Assembly (NCBI RefSeq): GCF_001949145.1
Contig: NW_019091364.1
Location: 1,732,516-1,796,515 of the forward strand
DNA length: 64,000 nucleotides
DNA from: Acanthaster planci
Taxonomy: Eukaryota > Echinodermata > Asteroidea > Valvatida > Acanthasteridae
Reading direction: 5' to 3'
Part shown: positions 1 to 11,788 of the stretch, one piece after another
Numbering within the stretch: the stretch's first letter is position 1
Layout of the letters: every line of letters begins with the position of its first letter
Program-made: the position numbers and the translations under genes
Notes under the pieces: model-generated
Databases searched by the model: none
Told to the model about the DNA's origin: nothing
What the model saw: the letters and a program-made list of their open reading frames with translations, nothing else

Positions 1-3000
1 GACCCAAGCCGTAATAATTGCGCAACTCTTCTGCTGGGTGCTCAACTATTTGTTTTTCATTCCACTGCACATGGAGTCACAGGCAGGTGCCCCTGTGTCA
101 AGTTACCACACAGAGACAAGCAGTCAGACATCATCAGGGGATCGTACATGTACAAGAAGGGTGCACACACTGTCGTCATTACCTCAAAAGTCCAAATGGA
201 TTTATAATGTACAAGTTAGCTGTGGAAATACGCTAGAGGCAAGATATCAATTGCCATCGATATCATGACCACTGAAGAGAGAAAACTGACTTTTGGGGCT
301 GTTTACATCACCAAAATGCACGCTGGGCGAGTGGCTAATTTGGGAGGTACACTTTATTGTCTCTTTAAATGAGGACCGTGTTTACAACATTGACTTACAT
401 GCTTATTCATCCAAATCCCATACTTACTGTAGGAAATTATTTTGTTTGGAAAATACATGCATTTGGAATATCATCCGTGAAGCATTGGTTGGTAAGTTTC
501 AAAATAATCTGTTCTGTGAAGTGACACATGAATTGTCGTCATATGGTTGGTATTTAAAATAATTACTTTAATAACGGAGGAAGAGTTCAAACTGAATGTA
601 AGCTGGAAAAAAAAAATTGGCTTAATGCAAATTTTAAAGAAAAACACAATGAAAAACCATAAATATTGTGTAATAAGTAAGCACAAATGACAAAACTAAA
701 ATAAAATGTAGAGAATATATACAAATTAAAAATGTACCTGTGAGTAAAATGAAAGGAACATTTCACTTTTAATGAAATCTGGAATTGCCATCGAACATGA
801 AACAGGAAATTTCAGTGTGGCAAATCGCAAAGTTCTAAGAGAATGTCAACCCCTAGAATGTCTGAATGGTGTACTTACTTACCCTTGTGCTGCTGATGCT
901 TGCTGAACCCAAATTAAAATGAATTCCTGAAATTGCCAGTGACTCGCATGTTCATCAGTACAGAAGTGTTCACGAAGGCAGCCCAAATAATCAGTCAAAT
1001 CAGAACTGGATTGATCGATACATGAGTTTTTCGAAATCACCCAGCAATAGTTGAGAGTTCTTGAACCCCCCCCCCTTTTTCTCCAGGGGAGGCTTAGGCA
1101 GGTCTGAGGAAGGGCACTTTACCCCTCAAGTGTTTTCATGTATTTGTGGAAAGACATCTCTGAAGAAAAACAGCCGTCAGGTGTCTCCTTATTTTCGGCT
1201 TGTCCACTGTCTGACCTCTCTTCAAGAGCTTCTTCTTTTCTTTTCCGTTCAAAAGTCTGTGAAAAAATAGAACAATCCGTTTTTTTTCTTCAAGCAGAAG
1301 CCGTGTTCCAGGGATATTTGATACCAAGATGACCAGTTATACAGTTTTTGACGTAGAATCGTTGGGAAAAAACAACAAGCAAATTGTGACTTTCAAATTT
1401 ACATGTGGGAGTAATCTACTGAAAAGTTACCCCCCCCATAAAATCAGATATTTGATTTGATCATCAATTGCAAAAAGGAACAAGGCAAACAATTGCAACC
1501 TTTGGAAACTGTTTAAACAAATTAGCATAACTGACAGGTAACGGCAAACTTAAGCGTTTCTGACCTAGCCTGACAGGATGAATCGCTAGTTGCCAAAGCT
1601 GCCCTGGAGGTAATGTTCTGTATGAACAGAATCCTACACAGTATGAATCAGTAGGAACTCTCACGAGTTTTCACCTGCACAATGTCCACCTTCATCAGGA
1701 TGCCAGACTGAGATGGTATGTGGACATGAAAACAAAGGGTCCAGTGCCCTCGTCTGACGTAAACTAAAACAGAAAAACTGGAAAAATGGCCTTGAGACTT
1801 CACTTGTTTTTTTTGACCGGTCACATTTGTGAGGTGAAAACAAATCAGCTTTTTCCATTTGACTGGCCACATTGAACATTTATCATATTAATCCAGCCGT
1901 TTACTGCTGTCTATTTTTTTTTTTTAAAGAGCTTTGCTGTGGCCACTAGGGAGAAATGTGTCAGAAGTTATATTTGTCAAACGTCAATTTAAACTATCAG
2001 TGATATACACAAATGAAAGCATGATATATACCGGTATTTTGGTCTTACGCTGTCCGCTGTCATTTCCCTTTAGACTCCAATGTTTTAGAGGGGAATGCAA
2101 ATCGTGACTTGTCATCAAGACATGCCGTGATTATTCTGATAACAGTATCCGGCCGCCGTGATCGTTGACGTCATTACTTTCAATTAGCAGTGCACAAAGC
2201 CAAATGTGAATCATAATTAATTTTACCAAGACGGAAGAGAGTGCATCAGATTAAGAAAATTCCCATTTCCGAGTTTAACACACGGGTCACGATCCCTGAT
2301 TATTGATTTTCATCTGTAAAAATTCAAAACTGTACTTGTGGGCTCATTGTCACGGAAATGTCCTAATTCGGCTGACCTTATAGCTACAGGTGTGTGAGAA
2401 AAGGTGAAGGGGGCCATTTTGTAGAGAGTTTTCAGTACCAGCCGGCAACAGCAACAGCAGAGAACGTGAGGCCAGGCAAATTCTGATTTGGTTCATGTAG
2501 GCTATTGTTGGCTTGTTTACTGGCCAGGAACCAAAAATGTGTCGCCCAGGCCTGTCAAGCATATCCAAATCTTGACACGCCGTCACTGCACAGAGGAACC
2601 GTCAGGGGCCAGTTATTTTTCGCACTTGCTGGCACAGTGCACTGTGATCCCCTGGACTGTGTCTGTCGTAGTGGACCTTACCCTTGATATATGCAGATTA
2701 GACGGGCGCATGCGCACCGCTGCCACTGGTTGGCAAGCGTGGCCGTCAACACTTTCGGCAGTGCAGGAGAGCTGCTGTAACCGTAACCCAGTGTGTTGAA
2801 GGTCAATCAAGAGCATATCACAGCCTTTGTCTGATACTTCAGCGCGCTTTCTTGAAACTACATGTGAGTGAAGTTTTCAGTGTTCCGAAGTTGGAGGTTA
2901 CAATTCCTTGTCGTTGAGTTTGGCACTCATGTCAAACTGTGTACGTACAGAAAAGTGTATATGTGCTTGTAGTTGCACATGGAGATTTGTATTATTACGT

Positions 3001-3724
3001 CATAGATTTAAGCAGCTTTGCCAAGTAGTGGCGGTCACGCGCATGCCCCTACCTTATTTGCATATTTTCATTTTCATATTTCGCCATTCTGTGATATTCT
3101 ACACTACCCAATCTTTGTTAACTCCCGCAGAAAGGTTTTTGCATGGTCCTAGTCCACTTCTGATTACAAGCTGTCATTTGTCGGTTGCCGTGTGTCGAAG
3201 ACTCAGAGCGGTAATCTTGTCCCGTCTTCGTTTTTGGCAGGGTTGTCATATTTATAGCCCAGCACCGGATTCCGCGGTTATTAAGGCATTAATTTTTCAA
3301 GACCTTGAGAAAATAACGAGGCCATAAACTAGCAGTGGTTTGACAGAGCAGTCACCAGGGACTACATGTTTGTTTTTTTTTCCTGGCCGGACACATTGCT
3401 CTTCAACAACTGATGGGCATCACACTTCGCATGTATCCCTTCACTCCACCTTTGAGGGAGTGCATGTACGTTGCACGGAACCCTCAACACTGACCTGTGT
3501 TGGACAAATGAGAATCTCTGGAAACTGGACACGCCTGGTCTTATGCGCACCTGTGAAGCACTGTAAACAAAGTGCACAGTTTCTGAAATGTTTCCATATT
3601 TCTTGAGCATTGATTTCAACATATCCTATCAAAGAACACAGTTGGAATGAGCTGAAAAAAATGGTGTCCAATTTTTGTTCATTTGTATCTGTTCACCCAA
3701 CAGTGGGTTTGGCGCCAGTTACAG

Positions 3725-3925
3725 GACTGAGGGTGATATTAAGAAGACGGTGCAGAAATGTTCAGTTGTAGAGGAAAACCCAGGATGAATATTCCAGGGA
3801 AAACCCACTGAGTCAGACAGGGACTGAAAAACCCAATCCACATACTGACCTAGGTGGGATTCGAACCCGGGTCCCAGAGATGGAGGGCGAAGAAAGAGCC
3901 ACTAGACCAACCTGACTCCCCATTC
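3725..3925 (-). mobile_element. tRNA-derived SINE, copy 1
   Basis: Read on the minus strand, this carries a pol III internal promoter typical of a tRNA-derived SINE. The A-box-like TTGGTCTAGTGGC is at 3898-3910 and the B-box GGTTCGAATCC at 3857-3867. A tRNA-unrelated body follows, with the segment complementary to 3819-3839 (GGATTGGGTTTTTCAGTCCC) and two GGGTTTTCC motifs. The same B-box plus body combination recurs at 26247-26345, which argues for a dispersed family rather than a tRNA gene. There is no proper acceptor stem or cloverleaf. Exact ends and target-site duplications could not be fixed. Confidence 0.7.
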
Positions 3926-4360
3926 CCCTTCTGATTACATACATGTACATGAAGATGTGGGTTTGGAGCAGTGGTGACTTTTTTTTTCACGAATTCAGCA
4001 TCGGGAATTTGAAATTGTCAGGGACAATTTCTTTTTACTTTGGGGAAACAGGATAATATACAGAATCGCTCCGAATGGCCAAATGTCCCCCCTTTTGGCA
4101 AATACTTACACTGTGTTCCTTTAAAAAAGTTGCGATTTCAGTGAAGGAAGACTTTCTGAGTCCCAGGACTGCCCCCTTCTTTTTAAAAGTCTTTAACCTT
4201 CAAAATCTGTACAACATTCGAAATTGCAACAACATAACTCCATTTTGACCGAGTGATGCACCCACTAGCAAAAATATGTGTAATTTATGCAAGTGCCCTT
4301 TCCAGTCTCCAGCTCGCTGCGCGAAGGCAAAAGGACAAATCGATAAGGAGAGGCTCCAGA

Positions 4361-4384
4361 GATCATGTGATCAATCACATGATC
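4361..4384. repeat. Perfect palindrome with two E-boxes
   Basis: The 11-bp arm GATCATGTGAT (4361-4371) is followed by CA and the exact reverse complement ATCACATGATC (4374-4384). Each arm holds an E-box-like core (CATGTG / CACATG), so a bHLH or other dimeric factor site is conceivable. A TATA-like element lies 30 bp downstream. Confidence 0.7.
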
Positions 4385-4413
4385 AATAGGGAGCTGTATG
4401 TGGCTCACAGACA

Positions 4414-4474
4414 TATATAGACAGGCAGTTCCCATTCAAAACAACGACGGGGTGCTGCAGCCAAGACGGCACCC
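4414..4474 (+). promoter_or_regulatory. Possible TATA box followed by a short hairpin
   Basis: TATATAG at 4414-4420 follows the 4361-4384 palindrome. About 30 bp further on, GGGTGC (4450-4455) can pair with GCACCC (4469-4474) across a 13-nt loop. The spacing resembles a small pol II promoter or the U3/R part of an old LTR, but no coding region or second LTR is seen. Function is inferred from spacing alone. Confidence 0.25.
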
Positions 4475-5791
4475 GACTAAATCCAAAAGTGTGGGCAAAC
4501 TGACCCCTCGGTATAGGGAATTCACGCACAGTTGAAGAATTCCAGCCATTAAATTCTATGAAGCCATTTTTGGATTGTGAAAAAAATCTCCTGTTTACTT
4601 AGGCCTAATCTGGCCGTTTGAAAAAAAAAAAAGGTAGCCGTACCAAAGAGTAAAAAAGGAAAATTTTTTTAGAGCTCACATAAACAAATATCTTCAATCT
4701 GAGTTTGTCACGCGCAATTCGCACTGAACATGCTGACATCCATCGTTTCGCCCAGTGCTTGCCCACGCTTTTCAAAATAAAAGTTATACACCCAAGACTT
4801 GTGATTTATGGGTTTATGTGTCTGTGGTGTGGCTCTAGTGTGCAAGGAGAGCAAAGGAGGCCCTCTTGTGACAATATGAAAAATGGCAAAGTGCATCTAT
4901 CACAGCACACGCCACTGTGTGTGCCAGGGATAATGCACATATAAACAGTAATGTTGAAGTACGAAAAGGCCTCCCCTCACTTTACGTTAAGTATTGATAG
5001 ACATTTCCTATGGTATATGCATTCCTGAAAATTATTACACAAAATGCCAGAAGCCTTGTGTGTGCACCTCCCCCAACAAGCATTTGAAAATTGTGCTGGA
5101 AAGGACCAATCAGGAGTTTATTGATCGTGGGTGTCTGGTGGATGCATTTTCCTTGATGTATATTTACGGTAACAGTGTTTATTCTGAGTGGGACATTTGA
5201 CAGACCCTCATGCAAATCTCTTAGAATGAGCTCATTTTCCAATTGCTTTATGTTCCTTCACATTTCTTCCCTCCCATCAGGGAAAAGAGGAGTCCTGGCA
5301 TCCTGTTGTCAGAGGAAAACAGCCGCGGAAAAAGTTACGGAAATCAAGAGGACACAAGGTTTATTTTTGATGGGCCACTTTTGATGCGATAAAGGAACTG
5401 TGATACATTTGCCGGCCGTATCTTTATCAATCTGTATAATGCTGGCTGTGGCAGTCTGCTAGTTCATAATACCAAACAACTGTTTTCTGCAAGATGGCAT
5501 TAAATGCCTTGGAAAATTGTCCTAGTTTAGTCCAGGGAAATCCCAGGAAAATTCATAGGATTTGATTTCCAGATTTCTGTGGTAACCGTGAGGGTTTGCA
5601 ATGTACGGCCAAGTCTATAGTACTTCGTATTATGACCTAATGCCCGTTGCAAAGTTGATATGTACATGTACATGTAGAAAGTGCCAGTGGTTTCCTGCAC
5701 AGTGGAAGATTTTGGAGGAATCCAGAAGGTTTCTGTCAACAGTACCCAGTGAGTCTGGGTTGAAACAAAGTCCTGCACTTTGCAGTGCATG

Positions 5792-6023
5792 TGGCTACTA
5801 TTGCATGGCACATGGTTACTATTGCGCTGCACATGGTTACTCTTGCATTGCACATAGTTACTATTGCATTGCGCATTGGTTACTATTGCATTGCAAATAG
5901 TTACTATTGAATTGCACCTGACTACGATTGCATTGCACATGGTCACTGTTGCACTGCACATTGTTGCTATTGCATTGTGTATGGTTACTGTCGCATTGTA
6001 AGTAGTTGCTATTGTGTTTGCAT
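5792..6023. repeat. 21-bp minisatellite, about 11 units
   Basis: About eleven diverged head-to-tail units follow the pattern GGTTACTATTGCATTGCAC plus AT. All are 21 bp except the fourth, which has 22. Because 21 is a multiple of three and the unit lacks stops in some frames, the array keeps a 249-codon minus-strand frame open (5527-6276). The 22-bp unit moves that reading from one seven-residue pattern (ATVTMCN-like) to another (NSNHVQC-like). I treat this frame as a product of the repeat, not a gene. Confidence 0.9.
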
Positions 6024-7328
6024 TCCAAATCAATGATATGAATGAATTCAAAGCCATTTCCACAGTACCAGTAAATCCCAACTCGACCGTATGGTAGGGA
6101 TTTGTACGAGGCTTTAGGCGTTCATGTACGTGGCACACAAATTGTGCATAATTCATTCTGCATAATTCATTCTGCGGACATATGTTGCATTTGTTTCCCA
6201 AGTCCACATTATAATTTCTTGGGGCACTGGAGAGCCTAAGCCCATCCAACAATTCTATCAGAGATTCCGGCAGCATTCATGTGTACATTATTAGTCATAC
6301 ACAGGAGAGCTCTTTTTATTTAGTCCAGTTGTCTGGAGCAACAGTCGCGAGTCGCTGTGAGTTGTAGTGTGGGTAAGTCCGGTCTGGGAGGACGATGTTG
6401 ACTAGCGACAGGATACGGCACACGTGCTTGTATGCGTGTAGAACTCTGCACTGCATTTAGTCAAGGTTTCACACAGCGTGTGACCACCAGTGCATGACAT
6501 GTGTGGCTCCTAGAGGTCCATGTGTTTGATATGAAAAATACTGCGCCGTGTACGGTGTGGTGGATTGTTTGATGTGCATTCTCGGGTCCGAATCTGGCAA
6601 ATGATTCACTGTGGTGTCCTCTGTTCACTGTATGTATCGTGTATTGGTAGGTGCCGTAGATGTATATCTGAACATGGAAATCCGCAGGCCAACGTTTTTT
6701 TTTTCTTATTTGTTAGATTACGAGCCTGCCCACTCCAAAGAGTGCAAGTTTAGGAAAAAAAATTCTATAAAAATGACATGATTTCATTCCGAATGGTTCT
6801 TATTTTAGTGTTTGGGGAAAAAACCATGGACCAGAATTAAATTTTTTTTCTCCTCCGATACTAGATAAGTTGATTGCAGGGGAAAATCAAACTGTGGAGT
6901 TTTATTTGAAAACGTAAGTCCTCTGACCTTGCAAAACTTGAGGCTGTGTTCATAATCCAATTAGCAAAAAAAAAAAAATTGCTGGCCTCATTTGTGTTTT
7001 TATCCTTATCCTGGAGAACATGGATGAAATGTATCAGTCATGTCCTTGAAGAGATAGGAAGGACATTGTTAGACATTTTCATTCACATTTCAAAACACTC
7101 TTGCTCACAGCAGTTGTAGACCCCCATCAAATCACAGAGCTCCCCCCAGGGACCTCTATGACCCTGCCTACCAGCCCATTTCAACTCCCACCATTATTGA
7201 AATCACCCCGCTCTTGCTCAAACCCCTGCCCCCCCCTCCTAGACAATCCCAAACGCCGTGCCTCATGATTTCCAAACTGTGCCATTCACCAATGTTCCGT
7301 CTTCTCTTCTCGTCCTCGTGTGCAACAG

Positions 7329-7412
7329 GATCAGTCTTGAGGAGGCTCAGATGCTAGTAGAAGAACTTCGCATTACACTGGATGCACCCAAGGGGTCCTT
7401 CTCTGAGATAGA
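7329..7412 (+). CDS. IA-2-like receptor pseudo-phosphatase, lumenal ectodomain exon (a)
   Basis: Internal exon of an IA-2 family gene (PTPRN/PTPRN2 in vertebrates, ida-1 in nematodes). These are transmembrane proteins of dense-core secretory vesicles with a lumenal mature ectodomain and a cytoplasmic, catalytically dead PTP domain. The exon follows acceptor ...TGCAACAG and ends at donor GTAAGT (7413). It starts with one base of a split codon and ends with two. The 27 whole codons begin ISLEEAQMLVEEL and end APKGSFSEI. From memory this matches the human IA-2 stretch LSLAAGVKLLEIL...SSGSF, which forms a helix and turn of the SEA-like membrane-proximal domain. The phase fits the exon at 21073, making a Glu at the junction. 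The start codon and signal peptide lie upstream, outside the window or undetected. PTPRN and PTPRN2 cannot be told apart from this fragment, so no symbol is given. Confidence 0.83.
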
Positions 7413-10400
7413 GTAAGTACCGACCTCTCACTCCTGGCTCAGGGATCATCTCCAAACATGGATTGCTTGGAAGACCACCTGTCCAAATCCCCCAAACCAT
7501 GTTACAGTGGGAGTACTTGTAACCTTTTTTGACCCAAGAACTTAAAAGTTTTACTCAGAGTCAAATTCTTTCTCTGACCGAGGACTCACTCTCAAACCCG
7601 ACTCAAATTTTCAACTCTCAGGAGGACCAAATTATACCTGAAGAACCCAACCAAAAAAATTCACAGCGCCACATTTCTGTGAGGAAATTGAATCCCATTC
7701 AAATAAGATAAACTGCTGCATGGTTAGCCCAAGTCTCATTTATTGGGATTCATAATTGAGGAGCGTTTCATTCGGCATACGGATTTCAATAAACACGCTC
7801 GCAGCCAAGCTGCGCAGCAAACACTGCGAAAATGAAAAACTCGGTCGGATCGCTCAGGGTGAAACAACACACTCGGAAACCTCTTGACCACCGGGACGCG
7901 TGTGCGCTCATATGCCGAACGTGGTTTGGAATGCCGGAATGATATTAAAAATGTCATGGCCTCGGGGCCACGAAATCTGTTAAAGGAAACAGCCATTCAT
8001 GCTGGCAACGGTTGAGGTGCTCTTGTACATCAGTTCACTCTTAGCTGTTCTTCCAGCACAAAGGAAAAAAACAATGGAACAGTGAGCGAGCGGCAACATA
8101 GCAGTTGGCAGTTGATGGAATTTTTACTTTGAAGTTGGGAAGATTTTTGTGGATTTTTCAGGGTACATGTAATTGTTGTGGAGATGGTGTACACATTAAT
8201 TAAGAGCTTTGAGACATTCACATAGTGCCCTGGAAAAGAACATTTGGCAATTTTTAGGTTATTCTATTTGGATTTCAATCGTCTTGCAAGCGCCACATTT
8301 TTTGGTGAAGATTACTGTTCGTGAATTGTAAGTCGCATCACGCACTTGCAAATGTGTGTCTGTAGTCATGTGGTCGACCTGATGCTCCCATTTGAAAGGT
8401 GTGATGCATTTAAGAAAGGAAAGATCAGAATATGTTAATGTTGTCTCGCCAATTGAGGGCCAAAGGGGAAAATAGTAGATTCAAACTAATACATGTAGGC
8501 AACATTTGATGCTGGCTCATCCGCAGTCAAAAGTCCACTTCCATTATCTCCTCATTTTAGTCGGTCGCAGAGTCTCGGTGTCAGCACCATGTGTTACGTT
8601 CCCATGCTTGAATGATTGGCCTGTTCGGAAAAAAACAAAAACAAAACACACACCGCCTTGTTTGCTCGGCACTTAGCCGTTTCCATGAAGACTCTGGTAT
8701 ATCGGTCAGCCATTGCAGAAGAGGCTCAGCAAGCTGTCCATAAAACGGCTCTCCTGTAGAACCTGTAGTAGCCGTATGCTCCTCCTTTAAATGAAAGAAA
8801 GAAAATTGGAGCAAGGTTGATCTTCAGGTTGGGAAGATTGGTTGCTTAAGCGAGCCACAGGCCTTGATCTTGTGATGCTGCCAAGGGCACGGCAGTTTTG
8901 CAAACAGAACTTTGATCAATAAATCTGATAAACTTAAACCTGCAAAAGATGTTTTTGTGGGCCCATCTAACGAAACAAGTATATTGCTGTACTTTTGAGG
9001 TACTCGTACAGTACATATGTAAGACGAAACCCTTATACAAATCCTGTAGATGGGAAATAAATAGGAACTATCAATGGTTTTATTTATGTGCCATTCAAAC
9101 AGCTCTGTCTGCTTTTCTGAATACAAATTATGAGTATCTGAAAAAGACTGTTTAGATTTCATTTTGACCTAATTATATGTACCGGCAATTAATTTTAAAA
9201 AGATTACCTTCAGATTGTGCAATTCCATGCGTGAATACCATTGCTGGATGTAAAAGCCCACTTGAGAACTGTACCCAAGTAATTTGTCTCCGACCCCATA
9301 AATCGAGACACGCATTTAAATGTACAGTACGTGTGTATCACACAGCATCATCTGCCCCTCTCCCTTCGATGTTCATTTCGCTCCATGTTTATCTCCCAAC
9401 CCCCCCAGCCCCCACATCTCCATCAATCGACCCTGTTACATCCCCTCCTTCACTCCTGCCCGTCGATGGACATTTTCTCGGAAGATTGTGCCCATCGTCC
9501 CATTTCCCCTCGCAAGCCTTCCACTTTACAGAGCCCCAAACACAGCAAGCTGCCAACGAGAATGTGGCGCCTTCTCCCGTCCACTCTGCAATAAAGATAC
9601 AATCGAGAGGGAGACCTGCGCTCTTTTTTTTTTCCGGTTTCTTGCTTATGCACGTTCTTTTTTTGGAAGATCTGTTAACGATGGATGATGTTGTCTAGGG
9701 CTTGGATGCAGAAACAATCATTTGAAAAAATTACAGCTGCCGTATCCGTCTCATTTTTTTTCGGCAACTCAAACTACCCTCCTTTTTCTGCTGTTGTTGT
9801 TTGAGAGAAAGAGAATATTCCACAGAATATCGGAATTGCTGAATTCTGATCAATTCAGTTTTCCGGGGTGAGATTTGTCTGGATTTTTTGGGGGATTTCA
9901 TGATCTTTTCCTCAGAATATTCCTGGTTGCAGGATTTTTCAGACAATCTGTTTTTAAGTCTGGAAAAACCTGAGTTTATCATAAAGGTGTTTTGACATGT
10001 AAAAGTTGATATGTAACACGAGAACCTAAATGTGTACCTCAGATCCTATGCTACTGTGGAGGCCCTCAAAACCTCTGATGAAATATGTCGGGGATATTTC
10101 GCTTTCCTTCAATCTCATCTTTGATTTTTGACAAATTGAAAAAGATTACGAAGTTTTTTTTAAAAATCCAATTTCAAAAATTTCTAGCTCGCTATCCCGA
10201 TTCCATCTCCCACTTCTGGCTGAATGAGTGATGTTGTGTGGAGACAGAAGATTAATGCTTGAATTTCAATCGAGACCTTCTTTTAGTTGATGGGGTCCTG
10301 AAGACTAACATCGTGATTTATTTGAAATGGTCCGAATTGACGTTCTAAATCTAATTTTATTTCCTGCATTCGGCAAACTTCAAAGCCAAAATGTATTCAT

Positions 10401-11010
10401 TGTTGCAGAGATATATACGTGAAAGCATTTCTGCATTCGATATTTTTAAAGCTGTAAACTGAAACCAAACCCAGACCTTCACACCAAAAGAGGAAACACA
10501 AAGATGCAGGCAAACTGTGTTTCCAAGATCTCAGTCAGGAGCGGATGCAAGAAAGGCTGTCCTATAAATGTGCTTTACGTCCATGTCCTGTCATGCTGTG
10601 TTTATTTTCCTTCGGCACCATTACTTCTGACCAAGTTAGTACCGTGGACAAACATCTAATTGTCCCCTTGTGCCGTCTCCCGTATCATTTCCGCAAATGG
10701 CTTTCGCACTCTCGACCCCCTCCCTTCCTTTTTTCTGAAATGGGTGTTAAGTGGAGACATAATGGACGACGGGCTGCGATCTGCCCATTGAGGGGTAGGG
10801 CACCGGCCCCCACACAGTTCATCACGTCACAGGTTCTGACGTAATCCCTGGCATGCCGGTTCCGACTCGATCTACTGTGCGCCGCGGGGCAAAACAGAAA
10901 AACGATGGGGGGGGGGAGAAATTCTAATTGAAAATCAAGGCCTTGCATCGATTGCAGTGTGTGCAATCGGTATGTACGCTTTTAAATATACAGGCTTCCA
11001 CCACATCACT

Positions 11011-11048
11011 GTGTGGGTGAGCGTGTGTGTGTGTCTGTCTGTGTGTGA
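11011..11048. repeat. GT-rich microsatellite
   Basis: An imperfect (GT)n tract with GTCT and GGTGA interruptions. Simple repeats like this are often length-polymorphic; nothing here suggests a function. Confidence 0.8.
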
Positions 11049-11560
11049 GGACTGTACTCTATGCACGGACGCTGTACGCATCTGATTACATCTCCCCCTC
11101 GACGACGTCATTCTCTGTCGAGGCCCGACCAGCTGACACACTTGATTTGGGGTCCCTGTCTGTGTATCGGCCGTCCGGTTCTCGGGACCAGCGGCACGTG
11201 CTTGGAATGGGTGTCAAGCCCCAGGATTTGTAGCAGTTACTGCCCTCTTTGTTTTAATGGTTGATAGCGTCTGGACTACACACCATGATTTACCGCCACC
11301 CAATTTGGGATTAATCGCCCGCCTTGCCAGTGGTATGTTCCTCCTGACTTTTCTTAAAATTGAGGAGACAATTTGAATTATACATACAATCAAAGGAATT
11401 CTTGCTTGAGAGTAATAAAGCATGCCGTCTGTAAGGCATGGACAATACGTACGTGTACATCTATCGGTAAACACATGAAGTTGGTGTTAGGATCACCGTT
11501 AACTGTCTGACGTGTGTTCTGTAGATCATCAACATAAATGTACATGTAGTGCTCATATTT

Positions 11561-11788
11561 GGGTAATTCCAGAAATCAGGGGTCCAAAAGTGTGACATTT
11601 TTGTGTCCCTGTTACATCTGACCGTTGTTATTTGACGTGGAAATATCACCGGAATTGATTTTAAACTATTACTTTTTGTTTGGCAGGTAATTTGCATTAA
11701 TTCATCACTCTCAGAAATCTTACAAAATCATATGTCAGATGTGACAGGGACACGAAAAAAAATGGACCCTTAATTTCTGGAATTACCC
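11561..11788. mobile_element. MITE-like non-autonomous DNA transposon, family A, copy 1
   Basis: The 228-bp element begins GGGTAATTCCAGAAAT and ends with its reverse complement ATTTCTGGAATTACCC. The inverted match continues inward through a GGGTCC motif and a GTGTCCCTGT(T/C)ACATCTGAC segment found near both ends in opposite orientation. A diverged second copy lies at 39869-40117. There is no coding capacity. The flanks read ...ATATTT and ATTTAT..., which could be an ATTT target duplication, but that is uncertain. Superfamily not assigned. Confidence 0.8.

Larger units (their letters stand above)
1..7328. other. Non-coding region upstream of the first recognised IA-2 exon
   Basis: I see no supportable exon here. 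It is probably intron of the IA-2-like gene, because the exon at 7329 starts in mid-codon and so needs an upstream coding exon. I looked for a donor ending in the right phase after a Tyr-Gly-Tyr-type motif, which precedes this point in vertebrate IA-2, and found none. Contents are a tRNA-derived SINE (3725-3925), a palindrome/TATA/hairpin cluster (4361-4474), a 21-bp minisatellite (5792-6023), a 10-C run (1066-1075) and A- or T-rich tracts. All longer open frames look like chance or repeat products. Confidence 0.6.

Noticed and set aside
5527-6276. 249-codon minus-strand open frame
   Set aside because: It is held open by the 21-bp minisatellite; outside the array it resembles nothing and has no splice or start context.
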